A stretch of DNA of 64,000 nt, taken from positions 1,922,001 through 1,986,000 of the forward strand of contig SRSI01000004.1 in NCBI GenBank assembly GCA_005656395.1. Direction: 5' to 3'. Shown here in pieces: positions 1 to 13,271 of the stretch. The notes beneath the pieces were generated by a model. It ran no database searches and was not told where the DNA came from. It worked only from the letters and a program-made list of their open reading frames with translations. A program made the translations under genes and the position numbers. This DNA comes from Strongyloides papillosus. Its lineage: Eukaryota; Nematoda; Chromadorea; Rhabditida; Strongyloididae. Each line of letters starts with the position of its first letter. Position 1 is the stretch's first letter.

Positions 1-161
1 AGCTAGATAAAGAAATTAGTGAAGTATTAAAAGAAATGCATAAAAATGAAAAAGTGAGAAATCCAAAAATACCAACAGCTCCTTTTACAATGAGTTTAAG
101 AAATTCGAAGAGAGATTTTTCCCAGTCGTCTAGAATGTTTACAAAACCGTGGAGAAGCTGA
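1..161 (+). CDS. 3' end of an unrecognised protein-coding gene (partial)
   Basis: From base 3 the sequence stays open for 52 codons to a TGA at 159-161. The peptide is rich in Lys, Arg and Ser and starts LDKEISEVLKEMHKNEKVRN. A short amphipathic or coiled-coil helix (EISEVLKEMHK) is followed by a basic Ser/Phe-rich tail ending KPWRS. The composition is far more protein-like than the AT-rich sequence after the stop, so I read this as the last exon of a gene that begins outside the window. No domain or family is recognisable. It runs opposite to the two ABC transporter loci that follow. Confidence 0.5.
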   Translation, partial: LDKEISEVLKEMHKNEKVRNPKIPTAPFTMSLRNSKRDFSQSSRMFTKPWRS

Positions 162-569
162 GAGGAGGGGAATGATAGATGTAACAAACGATGACTTTTA
201 ATTGTCATATATAAATACATATTTTCATGAAATAAGTCATTCTTTTTATTATAAGTGTGTAACCATTAAATAAATATATATGTATATTAATATCTAATCT
301 AACATAATGTAAATTATATTATACAAAAATAACTTGTCAAATAAACAACTATTAGTATGTGTTAATACTTTAGTAAGTATATAGTTCACGAAAAACAATA
401 GTCAGATATTTAACCACTAAATGTTTGCATTTTGTTATTGTTAAGTCATGGTTATTGATTTATTTTTAACAATAATTTAATAAAATAAAAAACAGATCAC
501 GTACGATATCCATTTAAAATAGAATTATATACCTCTTAAAATTATTTCTTATAAAAAACTTTTCTTATA
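162..569. other. Intergenic, AT-rich
   Basis: This is 3' flank of the partial gene, very AT-rich, with no coding stretch. If the ABCC pseudogene once continued past the piggyBac-like insertion, its missing 3' part should lie here. I see no convincing Walker B or H-loop coding sequence, so that part is deleted or beyond recognition. Confidence 0.5.
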
Positions 570-1549
570 TTAACCCTTTCGGCCCCAAACTTTTTATAAA
601 CATAACTTTGTCAATTTTAAAGATAATGAAATGACTTTATACTCATTCGTTAGAAAAGAGCTGACGAAACAACACTACTTAAAATTTAATATGGCGCTAC
701 TTAATATTAAAGTACAGTAGTTATTTAAAGTAGTGGTAAAATGACTAAATTAGTAGAAATTTTCGAATAACAAATTTATAAAATATATTTACATATAGTT
801 AGGCGATAAAACAATAAAAAACATTATTATAATAACTTTAGTAAAAATATTTAATGTTTTATACTCGTCTTCTAATAGCCAGTGAGGATGAACCAACAAT
901 AACCAAGAAGATTCACACGATGATATATTCAAAATAATTAAGTAACCCTTGTTTATTCACGTGCAATAAAAACTAAAAAAGAATTACAATAAGATATTAC
1001 AAATAATCTGCCCAAGTAACCCTTGGTCGACGTTTACAAAAATATATGACTATATCATATAATATTATAGCTTATATACTAATTTTATGTCATCAAGCAA
1101 ATACTACTACTCTTTTTAAATTTTATAATGAAAAATGTCCAATTCTTACGGTATTCTTTTCATAGATATTTTTATAAGAAATAATAAATTTTACAATCAA
1201 ATGGTTGAAATGAAAAATTTTTTTTGGTATATATGCATAATAAAGCTACAGATTGCAAAAGTTTACCAAAAGCAATGAAAATACTTTAGACTTTCCAATG
1301 ATATTTTGTAGATCTAGGTAAAAAGTCCAATTCTTATAACAAAATCAACTTATTTTCTACTGATTAAATGTGCGTAAATATGTTAACTTTTTAGCTACTA
1401 TTCGATAGATAGATTAAATTTTTTTAGAATTTTAATTATTTTATTTAATTTCGCTATTCTTTTTTTACTATATTCGTTATTAAAAAGTAATATTTTAATT
1501 AGAATTTACTCTGTTACGATCAATTTAAGTTTGGGGATGAAAGGGTTAA
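570..1549. mobile_element. Non-autonomous piggyBac-like element flanked by TTAA
   Basis: The 972-bp body (574-1545) lies between two TTAA copies (570-573 and 1546-1549). Its ends are inverted repeats: the left end reads CCCTTTCGGCCCCAAACTT and the right end, reverse-complemented, reads CCCTTTCATCCCCAAACTT. TTAA targets together with CCCTTT-type termini are the hallmark of piggyBac-superfamily elements. There is no long reading frame inside, so it would be mobilised in trans. It sits exactly where homology of the neighbouring ABCC pseudogene breaks off in nucleotide-binding domain 2. Confidence 0.75.
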
Positions 1550-4500
1550 TATAGCTCTTTCTGAACAAATAAGTTTGCATGTACCAACATTTATATTTGA
1601 TTCTCTTTCTGATACAACAAAATCAAGTCCTTCAGTATTTAAAAGGGGGAAATTTTTTAAATGTGTTTTTTCTAAAGATAACCAAATTTCGTCATCGGTA
1701 TAAATATTAAAAGGATTTAAATTAAAGCGAAGGGCTCCAGAGAATAACACTAGATCTTGTAGTATTACTGTTATATGACTTCTCAAATCATAAAGACTAA
1801 TTTTTTTAATATCGTCACCATCTATAAATATAGTCCCCTCTGCTGGTTTGATCATTCTAAATAATGATAATGTCATGGAACTTTTTCCAGCTCCTGTTCT
1901 TCCAATTATACCGATTTTTTTACCTCCTTCTATATGATGGTTAACATTTTTTACAACTAACTCTAAACTCGGTCTATTTTTGTTAAATAATTTTAAAATA
2001 TAATTTCGCCTTTATTCGGCCAATCTTTGGAGCACAATTTGGCACCTTCGTCGTTTCTCCATTCTGGATCGGTTTCAGTATTACAATACTCAACTATCAT
2101 TTCAACAGAAACAATATTAGTTTCTAATTCACTGATTTGTCTTACTGCAAAATTCAACACTTCAGTAATATTCATTGAATATGTTATAGATACAGCAATT
2201 AAACCTAAAAAGTAATATAGTTTTATAACATTATGATAATATTTACCTGAACTAGTAATTCAACCTAACCATTTAGAAACAGTAGAAAAAAGAACTGTAA
2301 ATAATAAAACACAATTTTCAATAAATTCTAAGCGAATAGCCAACCACCGATTTGCACACAGTGTTAAATATATAATTTTAATAAAACGATCAACTTTGGC
2401 ATCTGAAAGTTTGATAAATGGGATAACTTTATTATATCCACGAATAGTTGGTGCACCTTGAATGGTTTCACCAAAATGAGAATATATAGGTGATCTATTA
2501 ACACTTCCTAATCGTTTAGGTTGGCTTGAAGTGGGAATGCATAATTTTAATGATAATCCATAAATAATTACTAAATGTAATATTACAGAAGCAAAAATTG
2601 GTGTTGTAATAATGATTATTAGAAGTGATACTACAATTTGGTAAATGCACATCACAAAATAACGAAAACTCATCAGTAAATTTATATTAACAACGTCAAT
2701 ATCTTTTCCAAAACGATTTAAAATCCTTTCTATTGGCGTTGTGTCAAAAAATGACATTGGAGATCTCATAATACTATGCAAAAGAGGTGAATAAAGATTA
2801 TTTGAAGCGTTTAAAGCACCAAAAATGAGTGCAAACATAGAACGAAAAAACCTAATGACTCCAATAAACCAAATGATGAATAAACACCAAGTCTAACTCC
2901 AAGAGGTATTCCACTGGGATTTATTGTACCATTATTTGCAATTATATCGTAATCATTTGACCATTTTGACAACCAAAGACTTCTTCCAAGTTGAAGAGCA
3001 TTGTAAACCATATACCCAAAAGCAAACAAAAAAGCAAGATGATACCTTGTTGCTTTAAAATATTTTAAATATACAATTTTTTTAACACTTCCTGTATCAG
3101 TAAATTCTTTTTCTATTAATTTACTATCGTTTGTTTTTTCATCTATAGATTTAATTGATATTCTTGAAGTTATAGATGTTGATCGACTATTAATTCTTGA
3201 TAATGTTGTTAGTCCCTCATCCACATCAATACTATTAATATCAATTTCAAATGATTCGGGAGTACTTTCTTTAATATCACCATCGTCTTCTACTTTTTCT
3301 TTTTGTGGTGTCAACAACACCTTATAAAATAATGATGAGTAACTTATAAGGTTTATATTAAAAGAACTGATGTTACAATAAAGACATGTTACATATATAA
3401 TAGTTATTTTTGTGTCAAACATCATGTTTAACTCAGCACTTTTTCAACAGACATAATAAAATTGTTAAATACACCAATTGTGTCATTAATAAGAGTATCA
3501 TATTTTCCAATTCTTTTAACTTTACAATCTTCCATTATAATAGTTAAATCTGCATTATCCAAGATATGAACATTGTTTGTCACTAAGACTCTTGTCTTAT
3601 TTCTTAAAATAAATGATCCAATAACTTTATCAAAAATATGTTTTCAACATGAGAATCAACTGCTGACAACGGATCATCAAGTAAGTACATATCAGAATTT
3701 GAATAAACAACTCTAGCTAATCTAATTCGAGCTTTTTGTCCTATAGACAAATTAATTCCTTTTTCACCAATTTCTGTTTTATCATCATTTGGAAGAATAG
3801 CAATATCAGGTTTTAATGCACAACATTCTAGGACCCTATAATATAAATGATGTTTATATTCCTCCCCAAACAAAATATTATCTCTCAGTGGTAAATTTTG
3901 TATCCATGGTTGTTGTGGAAAATATGCAACAGAATCATTAATTTCAACATTTCCTGATAATTTTGCCATTTCACCTAGTATTCCAGAAAGTAATGAAGAT
4001 TTACCACTTCCAACTTTACCAATAACTACTATTAAATGTCCGCTCTCAATATCAATATTGATATTTTTTAGATTATTTTTACTATTTTCATCGTGATCCC
4101 AAGAAAAAGTTACTCTATCTATACAAATCGAGCCATCGTCTGGATGCTTATTTTTCTCATCCAAAGAAATATTTCTTCTATTCATTATTTGTTCATCTAA
4201 TTCATCAGCAGTCAAAAATTCTTTTAATCTTTTATTTGATACAACTACTTTAACTGTTTCATTAATTAACATTCCTAACATGGTAACTGGGCTTCTCATT
4301 AAATTAAATAAAGTTAATGATACAAAAGCTACTTGAGGAGTTAAAAAATGACTACTTTGATCAGTTAATGTATATGTAGTAAAATATAGTAAAGCTACCA
4401 AAATTGCACTACTTTGATTAAATGTATCAATAAAACTTCTTATAATTGAGGATTTTTTAATACAATCAAGTTCTTTTTTTCTAATATTTTCAATCATTTC

Positions 4501-5976
4501 TGACATTGGAATTTCCCATGCATACAACTTTACAACTTTCATTCCATTTAAAACTTCGTTGCACATTTTAACACGTTCATCCTTATATTTCATTTGTTTC
4601 ATTTGATACCTTCTCATAAAAATTGATGAAAAATAATTTATTGGAACAAAAGCAAACATAACAAATGCAGCATATCCTAATGTATTGAAGAGGAAAATTA
4701 ATGCTAAAATAATTTGAAAAGGTGATGACCAAAATTGTTGAACTTGACTGGTTATCATTTGAAATCTCTCAATATCAATTGCTATAATATTAACAATTTC
4801 TCAAACAGATTTGTTTTTTCTTACGACACTAGATAATTTCAAAGTTTTTTTATAAACTACAGATGTTAACGCTGTTTGTATTTTTGTTCCTAATTTGAAC
4901 ATAATATAAAAGTAATAATTTAGGCAAAAAGATTGAATTTGTGTAGCAACAAACATAATAATACCATAAAATATTCCGAGCTAAAGATAAGATTTTGAAT
5001 CAGGAACATAATCCATCACAAATCTAATAAGGAATGGATTAATAAATTGTAGTAAATCAGCACCTATTTTAATAATATCTGCCGTTATAAATTCATATTT
5101 TAACTTTTTTAATAAATTTAATACTACTGATGGTAGAAGCACATTTTTTGTCTTCATTTGTTGCAACTTTTTCATAGTATTCTTTAATTGAGGGTATCCA
5201 ATATTTTTCCTATAACTTTTCAATGCATTAAGATTTATTTTCAAAATTTAAATCGTACAAATCAGTCATTTCTAAATTTCCTTTTGAACCAAGCCACGTA
5301 AATATATCAAGCCACCATAATGTTATTCTTGATAGAAAAGAAGAATAAAACACTGGAGATATTAACTATTTTGGAATGTTTTAACTCTTTTATCAGCAAA
5401 TGAAAAAAGTATTTTTGTAAAACAAAAAAAATGAATTGTATAATTAAAATGACAGTAGAACAATTAATGGTTTTTGGTGTATCTTTAAAGATGTAGTGAA
5501 TTTCTGGTAAACACGATATAGTAAAAAGAACCCAAGTATTAAAAACAATTCCTGATGTTACTATACCACGTATTTAGATACATATTATGATAAAATAATT
5601 CCAATCTAAAAAATTATAAATTATAATTTTTTTAACTTGGAAATGTTATTATCTATAAAATTGAAAAAAGTTCAGATATATATTTTTTATTTTTGATAGT
5701 ATAGACTAATTGCACTACACTGAAAATTAGATCAATAAATTTTATATTGAATTTAGAAAGTATAATTTCATTCCATTTTATATTTTTTGATATTTTTATT
5801 TTTTTAAATCTTTCAGAAAAGTACATAAAAATAGGTGCCATTAGCCAGAAAAATATTACTGGAATCCATGGCGCATCAGTTTTTTGATAACATTCATCAA
5901 TAATAAGAATAAAGGAAGAATAAACAGAACCATTGCCTTCAAAGAAATTTCTATTACAATAAAAAAAATAAGCCAT
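1546..5976 (-). pseudogene. ABCC/MRP-type ABC transporter pseudogene
   Basis: Read from 5976 down, the pieces follow MRP domain order: TMD0 (5976-5653); linker with FLSRITLWWLD (about 5300); first transmembrane domain (5244-3900); NBD1 with Walker A GKVGSGKSS, signature LSIGQ and Walker B MYLLDDPLSAVDS; second transmembrane domain (3425-2260); and the start of NBD2 with Walker A GRTGAGKSS. The frame is broken repeatedly. Stops lie at 4981-4983 (TAG), 4801-4803 (TGA inside a conserved VGEIVN-type motif), 2260-2262 (TGA) and 1993-1995 (TAA). Frameshifts lie near 5230, at A/T runs 3632-3636 and 2845-2850, and at 1977-1981. The NBD1 H-loop His reads Asn (VTNN), the NBD2 signature is degraded (INVGT), and Walker B and H-loop are absent beyond the piggyBac-like insertion. 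Family members are membrane exporters of organic anions and conjugates. A splice-acceptor-like TTTATTGTAG precedes the likely start ATG at 5976. The family call is firm. Some homopolymer shifts could be assembly errors, but the in-frame stops are harder to explain that way. Confidence 0.88.
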
Positions 5977-6499
5977 CCCTACAATAAATATATTTAAAAT
6001 CAGTCAAACTATCAAAATAATTCGCAACGTTATTAGTCTATTGAAATAAATAATAAAATCATGAAATATTTCAATGCTACTAATACAATTAGATTTTTTT
6101 TAATAAATTGATAAGTAAAGGTGAATTGAAATCACCTATAATTTTAAAATATTTTTAATAATGAGATCTACATATATAAATTTAAAATTGATTGTCTAGA
6201 AATTACTAAATATTATTTCGCGAAATTAAAAGTAAATTATAAATATTTACTAGTTAAAATAAATTGCAAGGTAATTATTTGAAAGAACAAATTAAAATGA
6301 CATTTTTATCACAAAATTTGCACAGTTAAAAATATATTGTACTTATGTAGTGAATTTAGAATAATTTCATTTGTTCAATTAAAAATTTTTAGACATATTT
6401 TCAAAAAATAATGAAGTAACATTGCTTACGTTAATTGTAAAAAAACGTTTCCACAGAAAAAGTAAATTTTTAATATTATTCTTAAGAAAGATATAGTTA
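5977..6499. other. Intergenic, upstream of the ABCC pseudogene
   Basis: AT-rich sequence with no reading frame of note. It holds the former 5' flank and promoter of the ABCC gene and is bounded on the far side by a dispersed repeat. Confidence 0.5.
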
Positions 6500-7454
6500 C
6501 ATACAAAAGATAAAAATGACACAGATCCGTGCAAAATGTAGTAAATTTATTTCAATTAATAAAATTCAAATTTTTCTGACTTGCAACTAATTGTATCGCA
6601 AATATTTCATTCATAAAAATTAAAAAAATAATTAAAAAATTGTTTAAATAAGTCGCTATTTTTCTATGATATTTTCTTATCCTGAAATATAAATTGTTTT
6701 TTACAATACGCTTCGAATTACAAGATAATAATTTATTTTTATGTAAAATTATAAATGTTTTTATAATGAGCATTTATTGACACATCATAGTATCTTTTCT
6801 CGTATTTTCAAATAGTTTGAATTATTATATATTATATTTTTTTGATAAAACTATATTTATTTGATATACCAACTTCTTATAGTGTTTTTTAAAGATATTC
6901 CTTAAAAATCAAACAAATGAAAAGTTATAAAACATAAGATATATTTTTGTTCATAGTAAAAAATAGCTTTAAAATATTTTAATTTAAAATACAAGAAGAT
7001 AATGGAATAAAATTTTTAATTATTAATACTTCGTGGTTAAATAATAATTACTTTCCGTTATTATTTTTATGCAGTTTCTAAACTTATTATTGTTGCTAGA
7101 TTGTTTAAAAGAATTATTTTGTCCAAACATTAACAACTTTACACGAAATTGACTTCTAATGGCCTGCTTCACAAAATATTATAAACAACAAGTCAGGCTC
7201 TAAGACCAGCATAATATCATAAAAAAACATCAAGATAAAATAAAAGTTATATTACTTCAAGGCATCAAATATATATTTTATTAAACAAACGGAAAAATTT
7301 ATGCAACAACTTAATATTTTTGCGTCATTTGAAACATTTTTGTTGGTGCTTAATATTTTAAAAATTTGAATAAAATTTAATTTTTTTAAAAAGTGGGAAA
7401 TGTTTTTCATTTTTGGAAGAATCATCAAAATTTTTCCCTTTTTTATTTTGTGTG
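6500..7454 (+). repeat. Dispersed repeat family, copy A (about 955 bp)
   Basis: This block matches 35770-36718 along its full length in the same orientation, and 29220-30098 as its reverse complement. Partial matches lie near 40.2-41.06 kb. The ends look like short inverted repeats: the left end reads CATACAAAAGATAAAAA and the right end, reverse-complemented, reads CACACAAAATAAAAAAG. A motif resembling a mariner terminal repeat (TTAAGTTGTTGCATAAATTT on the minus strand) sits about 135 bp inside the right end. There is no coding capacity. It is probably a non-autonomous DNA transposon that landed between the two ABC genes. No clear target-site duplication was found. Confidence 0.65.
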
Positions 7455-7686
7455 CACATTACTTATTTTTTTTATCTAATAACAGGCTTGAATTATAATC
7501 ATTCTATATTGATATTATGAAATAATGTTTTAAAGTTAATTTTTGTAAGAATAAAAAAATGAATTGTGTTTATTGATCTTCTAGAAATTTATATACAACA
7601 CAATGAAAATGATATATTATATGATGTGAGTGCAACAGTTTGCGCAAAATATTTAAAATCTAATTAAACTAATTTAAACTATATAA

Positions 7687-10600
7687 TTACAAATTTTGTT
7701 GTTGTATAAGATTCCAATAATTGCCCTTTTTAGCAATTAATTGATTATGTGTACCAGATTCTTTAACTTGTCCTTCAGCTATATAAACAATAAGATCGGA
7801 ATTCTGGATTGATGACAATCTATGAGCAATTGTTACACAAGTACGATTTAATCGAGCTTTATCTAAAGCTTCTTGAACAGCTCTTTCAGATTCTGAATCT
7901 AAAGCGGATGTTGCTTCATCAAGAAGAAGAATTTTTGGATCACGAACAAGTGCCCTAGCAATAGCAATTCTTTGTTTTTGACCACCTTAAATGAAAATTA
8001 TTTATTTTTAAATAATTTTAAACATACCTGATAATTTAGATCCCTTTTCACCAACTTCTGTGTTAATTCCTTCTGGTAATAGACTTATAAAATTCTTAGA
8101 ATTAGATAATTCAAGAGCCTCATCAATTTTATCTTGTGACACATTTTTTAAACCAAAACAAATATTTTCTTTTATTGTACCAGAAAATAATCGTGGTTCT
8201 TGACCTACTAGAGCCATTTGAGTTCTTAGATAATAAAGTGATAACGATTTAAGATCTTTCCCATCAAGTCTTACAGCACCACCTGAAGGATCGTAAAATC
8301 GTTCCAACATAGATATTGTTGTACTTTTACCAGAGCCAGATGGACCAACTAAAGCAACTGTTTGCCCTTTTTGTATACTGAAATGTAAACCGTTCATAAC
8401 AATTTGATTTTTTCTTGCTGGATAGGTAAATTTTATATTATCGAACATAATATTTCCCCTAATTTGATGTTTTTCTCCAGCCATATGATCACCAGTTAAT
8501 GGTTTTGATCTAATTATTTTAAATAAAGTTTTTGCTGATGTATTTGCTTTTACAACTTCAGGAAAATATGAAGCAGCATTCATAACAGCAACAGAACCAA
8601 GAAGCATAAATATAACACCTTGGAAAACATCTTGTGGTGGTTTATGTCCCATATATATAACATGTATACCAATTGCATAAACAACAGTAAGAATAAAATA
8701 TTGGAATGTTTGGGATATAGCATAATTTATTGCCTCAAGCTTAGAACGTTGGAATTCATTTTTCTTTTTTAAAGTAACAGCTTTGTTATAGATATGAATA
8801 AAGAAATCACATCTAGTCAATAATTGAACTGTTTTAACATTTTCAATTGCCTCAATAGAAATTTTACCTGCTTCATCATTTTTCATTAACTCTTTCGTCT
8901 TATTTTGAATAAGTAAAGATAATGTTATTTGTGATACTCCAAGAATTGTAAGTAAACCAACTCCGAGTGTTGATACTTGCCAAGTATAAATGTATGAGAG
9001 AATGATACATGTAACTATAGATGTGATACCATATAAAATTTGTAACATCCTTCCATCAAGTAAAGCACGAATATTTGGTACATCTGCTGCTAACCGTGTA
9101 ATAAGTTCACCAGGAGAATTTATTTTTTTATCAAAGAAACTGGCATCTTGATAGAGAATATTACTAAATGCCAAAACACGATACTTTAATGTTAAATGCC
9201 CGGAAGTATATGCATAAATAACTGATGACAATAATTGAGTTATAAATGTACCAGCACCACATGCAGCAAAATAAGCAATCGTTATTGCTAACTGACCAAC
9301 CATATGGCCATCATAATTACCTTGAAACAGCCTGAAAACATGAGTAAACAATAACCCTAAACCGGGAAGTTCAAATCCACGAAGAATAGCGATTCCCAAA
9401 CCAAGAAGTAATAGTCCATAATAACCATCTGCTTCTTTGTATACTGTTAATATATTAGCTGAACTTTCCTTCTGAGATTCATCAAGTTCTTCAAGTTCAT
9501 TAATAGCATTTAATGCATACTGTGGATCCATAGCAACCATATCAGATAGTAATGCGCTTTGTACTCTAAAACTTTGATTATTTGCATCAGCACGCATAAA
9601 TGCATCCCTACCACTTCTAATACTTGATTGTATTGATGAGATACTTGATCTTACAGAATTATTACCACGATAATCAACTGGTTCTGCTCTATAAACCCGT
9701 GATTCACCATCCTCTGAACCACCTCTTGTATTGTCTTCTTCACCATCTAAATTAGTAAATTGTTGTGCTTTTACCAATTGGGCATATTTTCCATTTAATT
9801 TAACCAATTCATTATGTGTTCCTTGCTCAATAATATTACCTTTCTCAAAAACAATAATTTTGTCAGCAGTTTTAATAGTAGATAATCTAAAAATATTGCC
9901 ATGATAATTATTCAAATAAAAAGAAATACCTGTGAGCAATAACAATTGTACTCCTTCCTTTAGCGGCATTATTTAAGGCAGATTGTACAATGGATTCTGA
10001 CTGAGTATCTAAAGCGCTAGTAGCTTCATCGAGTAGTAATATTTTTGGATCTCTTGCTAATGTTCTAGCAATAGCAATTCTTTGTTTCTGTCCGCCCGAA
10101 AGTTGAACACCACCCTCACCAATAAGTGTTTCATATTTATCTGGTAAATTTTCAATAAATTCATGAGCATTAGCCATCTTGCAAACTTCAATCATTTGTT
10201 CATGTGTAATATTAGGATTACCCATTCTTAAATTTTCAGCCAATGTATCACTAAAAAGAATTGGTTCTTGTTGGACGATACCAACAATATTCCTTAACCA
10301 ATCAATGTTTAAATCGCGCACCTCAACATTATCAATCGTTACAGATCCTTCTTCTGGTTCATATAGACGTGTGATTAATCCAACACTTGTTGATTTTCCA
10401 CAACCACTATGACCTACCAATGCAACAGTTTCACCTGGATTAACTTCAAAATCAATTCCATGTAAAATTTTTTGATCCTTCCTTGTTGGATATCTAAAGT
10501 GAACATTCTTAAATTGTACTTTCCCTATAACATTCTCTATAACCTTTCCTTTTTTACTATAACAATCAATTGGTGGTACTCTATCAATTGTATTATAAAG

Positions 10601-11801
10601 TGTAGAAGCAGAAACACGGGCATTCAATAAAACTGTTAAATGTGGTGAAACTAATCCAAGAAAATAGGCCCCAAGAAGCATAGACATTACAACAATAAAA
10701 ACATCTCCTGGTGAACCAAAGATGCCAACACTAAGTAGGTAACCACCATAACACATTCCACATCCTAAGTATGTTATGAGAATGAAAAAAAATAATCCAC
10801 CAAATAGACCACTCCATAAACCACTAAGAATACTATGTTTTATAGCTCCTAATAGTGCGTTTCTATATTTTTCAATTCTTTCTTCCTGTCCATTAAAAGA
10901 TTGTACAGTTCTAACAGCTAAAATGGTTTCTTCAGCAATTGCACCAGCTTGACCAACATTCATAAGTTCGTTCATTGTTGAAAATCCAATTAATTGAGAC
11001 ATAAGAGCCATACAAACACACGTTGCTGGAGCAACACCTAACATCATAAGTGTTGTTCTCCATTCATAAGAAAATGCTATTACAACAGCAGAAACGTACA
11101 TCCAAGCTCCTCTTAAAAGTAAACCCAATTTATCACCTAAGCCTTCACGTATACGATCAACATTATCGTTTAATCTTGTTGTTAATACACCTGCTTGAGT
11201 TTTATCAAACCATCCAGCATTTTGACGGAGGATACTTTTAAGGTATTCTTTACGTATTCTTGCTACAATTCTATTACAAACAGTTGAAAATGTCATAAAT
11301 TGTATGAAATTATTAAAAAGTGTAAAAACTCCAATACCCAAGAAAATATAAACATTTTCATATGCCTTTATACGGAATTCCCAACTTGTGGAGGGATATG
11401 TTAAAAGATTATTTGTAATTCTACCAGATATAATAGCCATCACAGGTTGGGCTAGACCAGAAAAAATAGTTGTAACAAATCCAATGGCCAATAATATTAT
11501 ATCAATTTTGTTTGCATATCGGAACTATAAAACAATTTAATTTCAAATATATTTATATTTATTTTAAACTTACTAGTCCAAATAAAGTTACTGGCTTAGC
11601 TGATACCATTCTTGGTACATTAGCACTAGGATTACATAAAAAATAATTCAAAATTTTACTAAGTAAAGATGGTTCATATAAAAATCCTTTATCTTCTTCA
11701 TCTTCATTTACGGGTACACTATCCATATCTAAAGCTGTAGCTGGATCTTTTTTCTTCTTACCATTTTGATTATTCCTTTTATTATTACTTTTTATCGTCA
11801 T
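7687..11801 (-). CDS. P-glycoprotein (ABCB-type multidrug efflux ABC transporter)
   Basis: Four exons: 11801-11574, 11524-9930, 9886-8028 and 7985-7687, joined by 42-49-nt introns, give about 1326 aa, normal for a full-length P-glycoprotein (about 1280). The layout is TMD1, NBD1, linker, TMD2, NBD2. NBD1 has Walker [10 protein letters not shown] (about 447-455), signature LSGGQ (about 551), Walker B ILLLDE and H-loop IVIAHR. NBD2 has Walker [10 protein letters not shown] (about 1122), signature LSGGQ split by the last intron, Walker B ILLLDE and TIAHRLS. The roughly 90-residue linker after NBD1 is Ser/Arg-rich and likely phosphorylated. Both ATP sites look complete. Family members pump hydrophobic xenobiotics out across the plasma membrane. 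Nematodes have many pgp paralogues, so I give no number. The gene is tandem and co-oriented with the dead ABCC gene. Confidence 0.93.
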
Positions 11802-13271
11802 ATTCGTAGTAATATTTGTTTTTTTATGAATTTACTAAAAAAACAATTTTCGTATACTATTGTAGATTTCTGAAATATTATTAAAAATAATATTTTTGTT
11901 ATGTAACTTAATTATTAAAATTTAATTGCTTGATACATAATAATTAAAGTATATTTAGTAGACAAATTAAAATTAATTTGTGTACTTAATTTTATACTAT
12001 TTTTTAAATTTTTACTTTAAGATAGGCATATTAAAATTATAAAATAAATCTTAAAAAATTCTAAGATATTTACTTATTATTTATTTCAAATATATTTAAT
12101 TATACTATGTCTAAGGAAATTATCAAAATTGTCAAATTTCTAAAAAAAACTAATTTATTGTTATTAATATATGATACAATAATTTTATTATACATAAAAA
12201 TACTGTAAGTAAAAATATATTGCAAAAAAGTTGATTAAGAATAATAGCTAAACAATTCAAACAAAAAGGAAGGAAATATTTTAAAAGGGAGATTTTAAGT
12301 AAAATAATCACTGAATCATCATTTTATAATATTACATTTATTTACAAATTATGCAATGTGGGTTGGTTCTGGTAAATACAATAGGCACTGTCTCGGGATT
12401 AAGTAATAATATGTGTTAACATAAACTAGTGTAAGTGAAAATTGTTTGCACTTGAAGTCTAGCATATAATTTCATGTAAGTTAATATTCTTATATATGTT
12501 TTATGCTTTCTTGTAGATTCTTGTTCCCGATTTTTTAACCCTACAAGATTTGTAAATAAAATTTGTTCATGATATTTATATAATATTGTATTCTGATCAT
12601 CATTATGCTTAATTTATGTTAATAATTATAAATAATAAAGAATGCTTTCATAATAATTAATATTTTATTACAAATTTTTAATTTAAAAATAAAAAATTGT
12701 GTTGAATTTCAATGCAAAAAATCACAATCTATTTTTCGTGTTACATCGTAAAATAATTCTTGAATTTCATTTATAACTACACAAAAAAATAGCATATTAA
12801 TTTTTTTGTGATTAAAACAAATTGCGATATGCTTAAAATGTGCGAATTTGTGTAATATATTGTTTAATTAGTAATTTTCTTTTACCAACCTGTATTTATT
12901 AAAATTTTTACTTTTTTTTACCTCATTTTTAAGTTGAAGATGGGGTAAATAAATATTTAAAAGATTTGCATGTTATATTGCAAGAATAAACTAGCTTTTA
13001 TATACAGTTACGCACATAACAATTGTTAACGTTTATACACTTGTATTATTATTTCATATCACCCATTTTTCTAGTGATTGTTTAATTTAGTGTTTTGTAA
13101 TTATCTTCAATTTCACAAGTTTGAAAAATGTATAAAGTAAATAAGTAATATTAATTGATAAGAATAACCGGGGAAATACATATAAAATTTTGTTACCTAG
13201 CAACAATTAAAAAGGTATCTTTTAATGATTTTTAAAGACATGCAAATCATTTATTGTTATATATTGAACTT
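11802..13271. other. Intergenic, AT-rich
   Basis: This gap lies between the divergently transcribed P-glycoprotein and TMEM218-like genes, so it should hold both promoters. About 12355-12480 is less AT-rich than its surroundings, but it shows no open frame, tRNA shape or repeat that I can recognise. Confidence 0.5.

Noticed and set aside
5366..5368. TAG upstream of the ABCC linker counted as a nonsense mutation
   Set aside because: It falls in a CAAAATAG context that could be a normal 3' splice site, so I did not count it among the lesions.
6552..6773. 73-codon minus-strand frame as a gene
   Set aside because: It lies inside dispersed repeat copy A, and the other copies do not keep the frame.
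12355..12480. Relatively GC-rich patch as a small RNA gene
   Set aside because: No tRNA, spliced-leader or snRNA signature and no stable paired arms found by eye.
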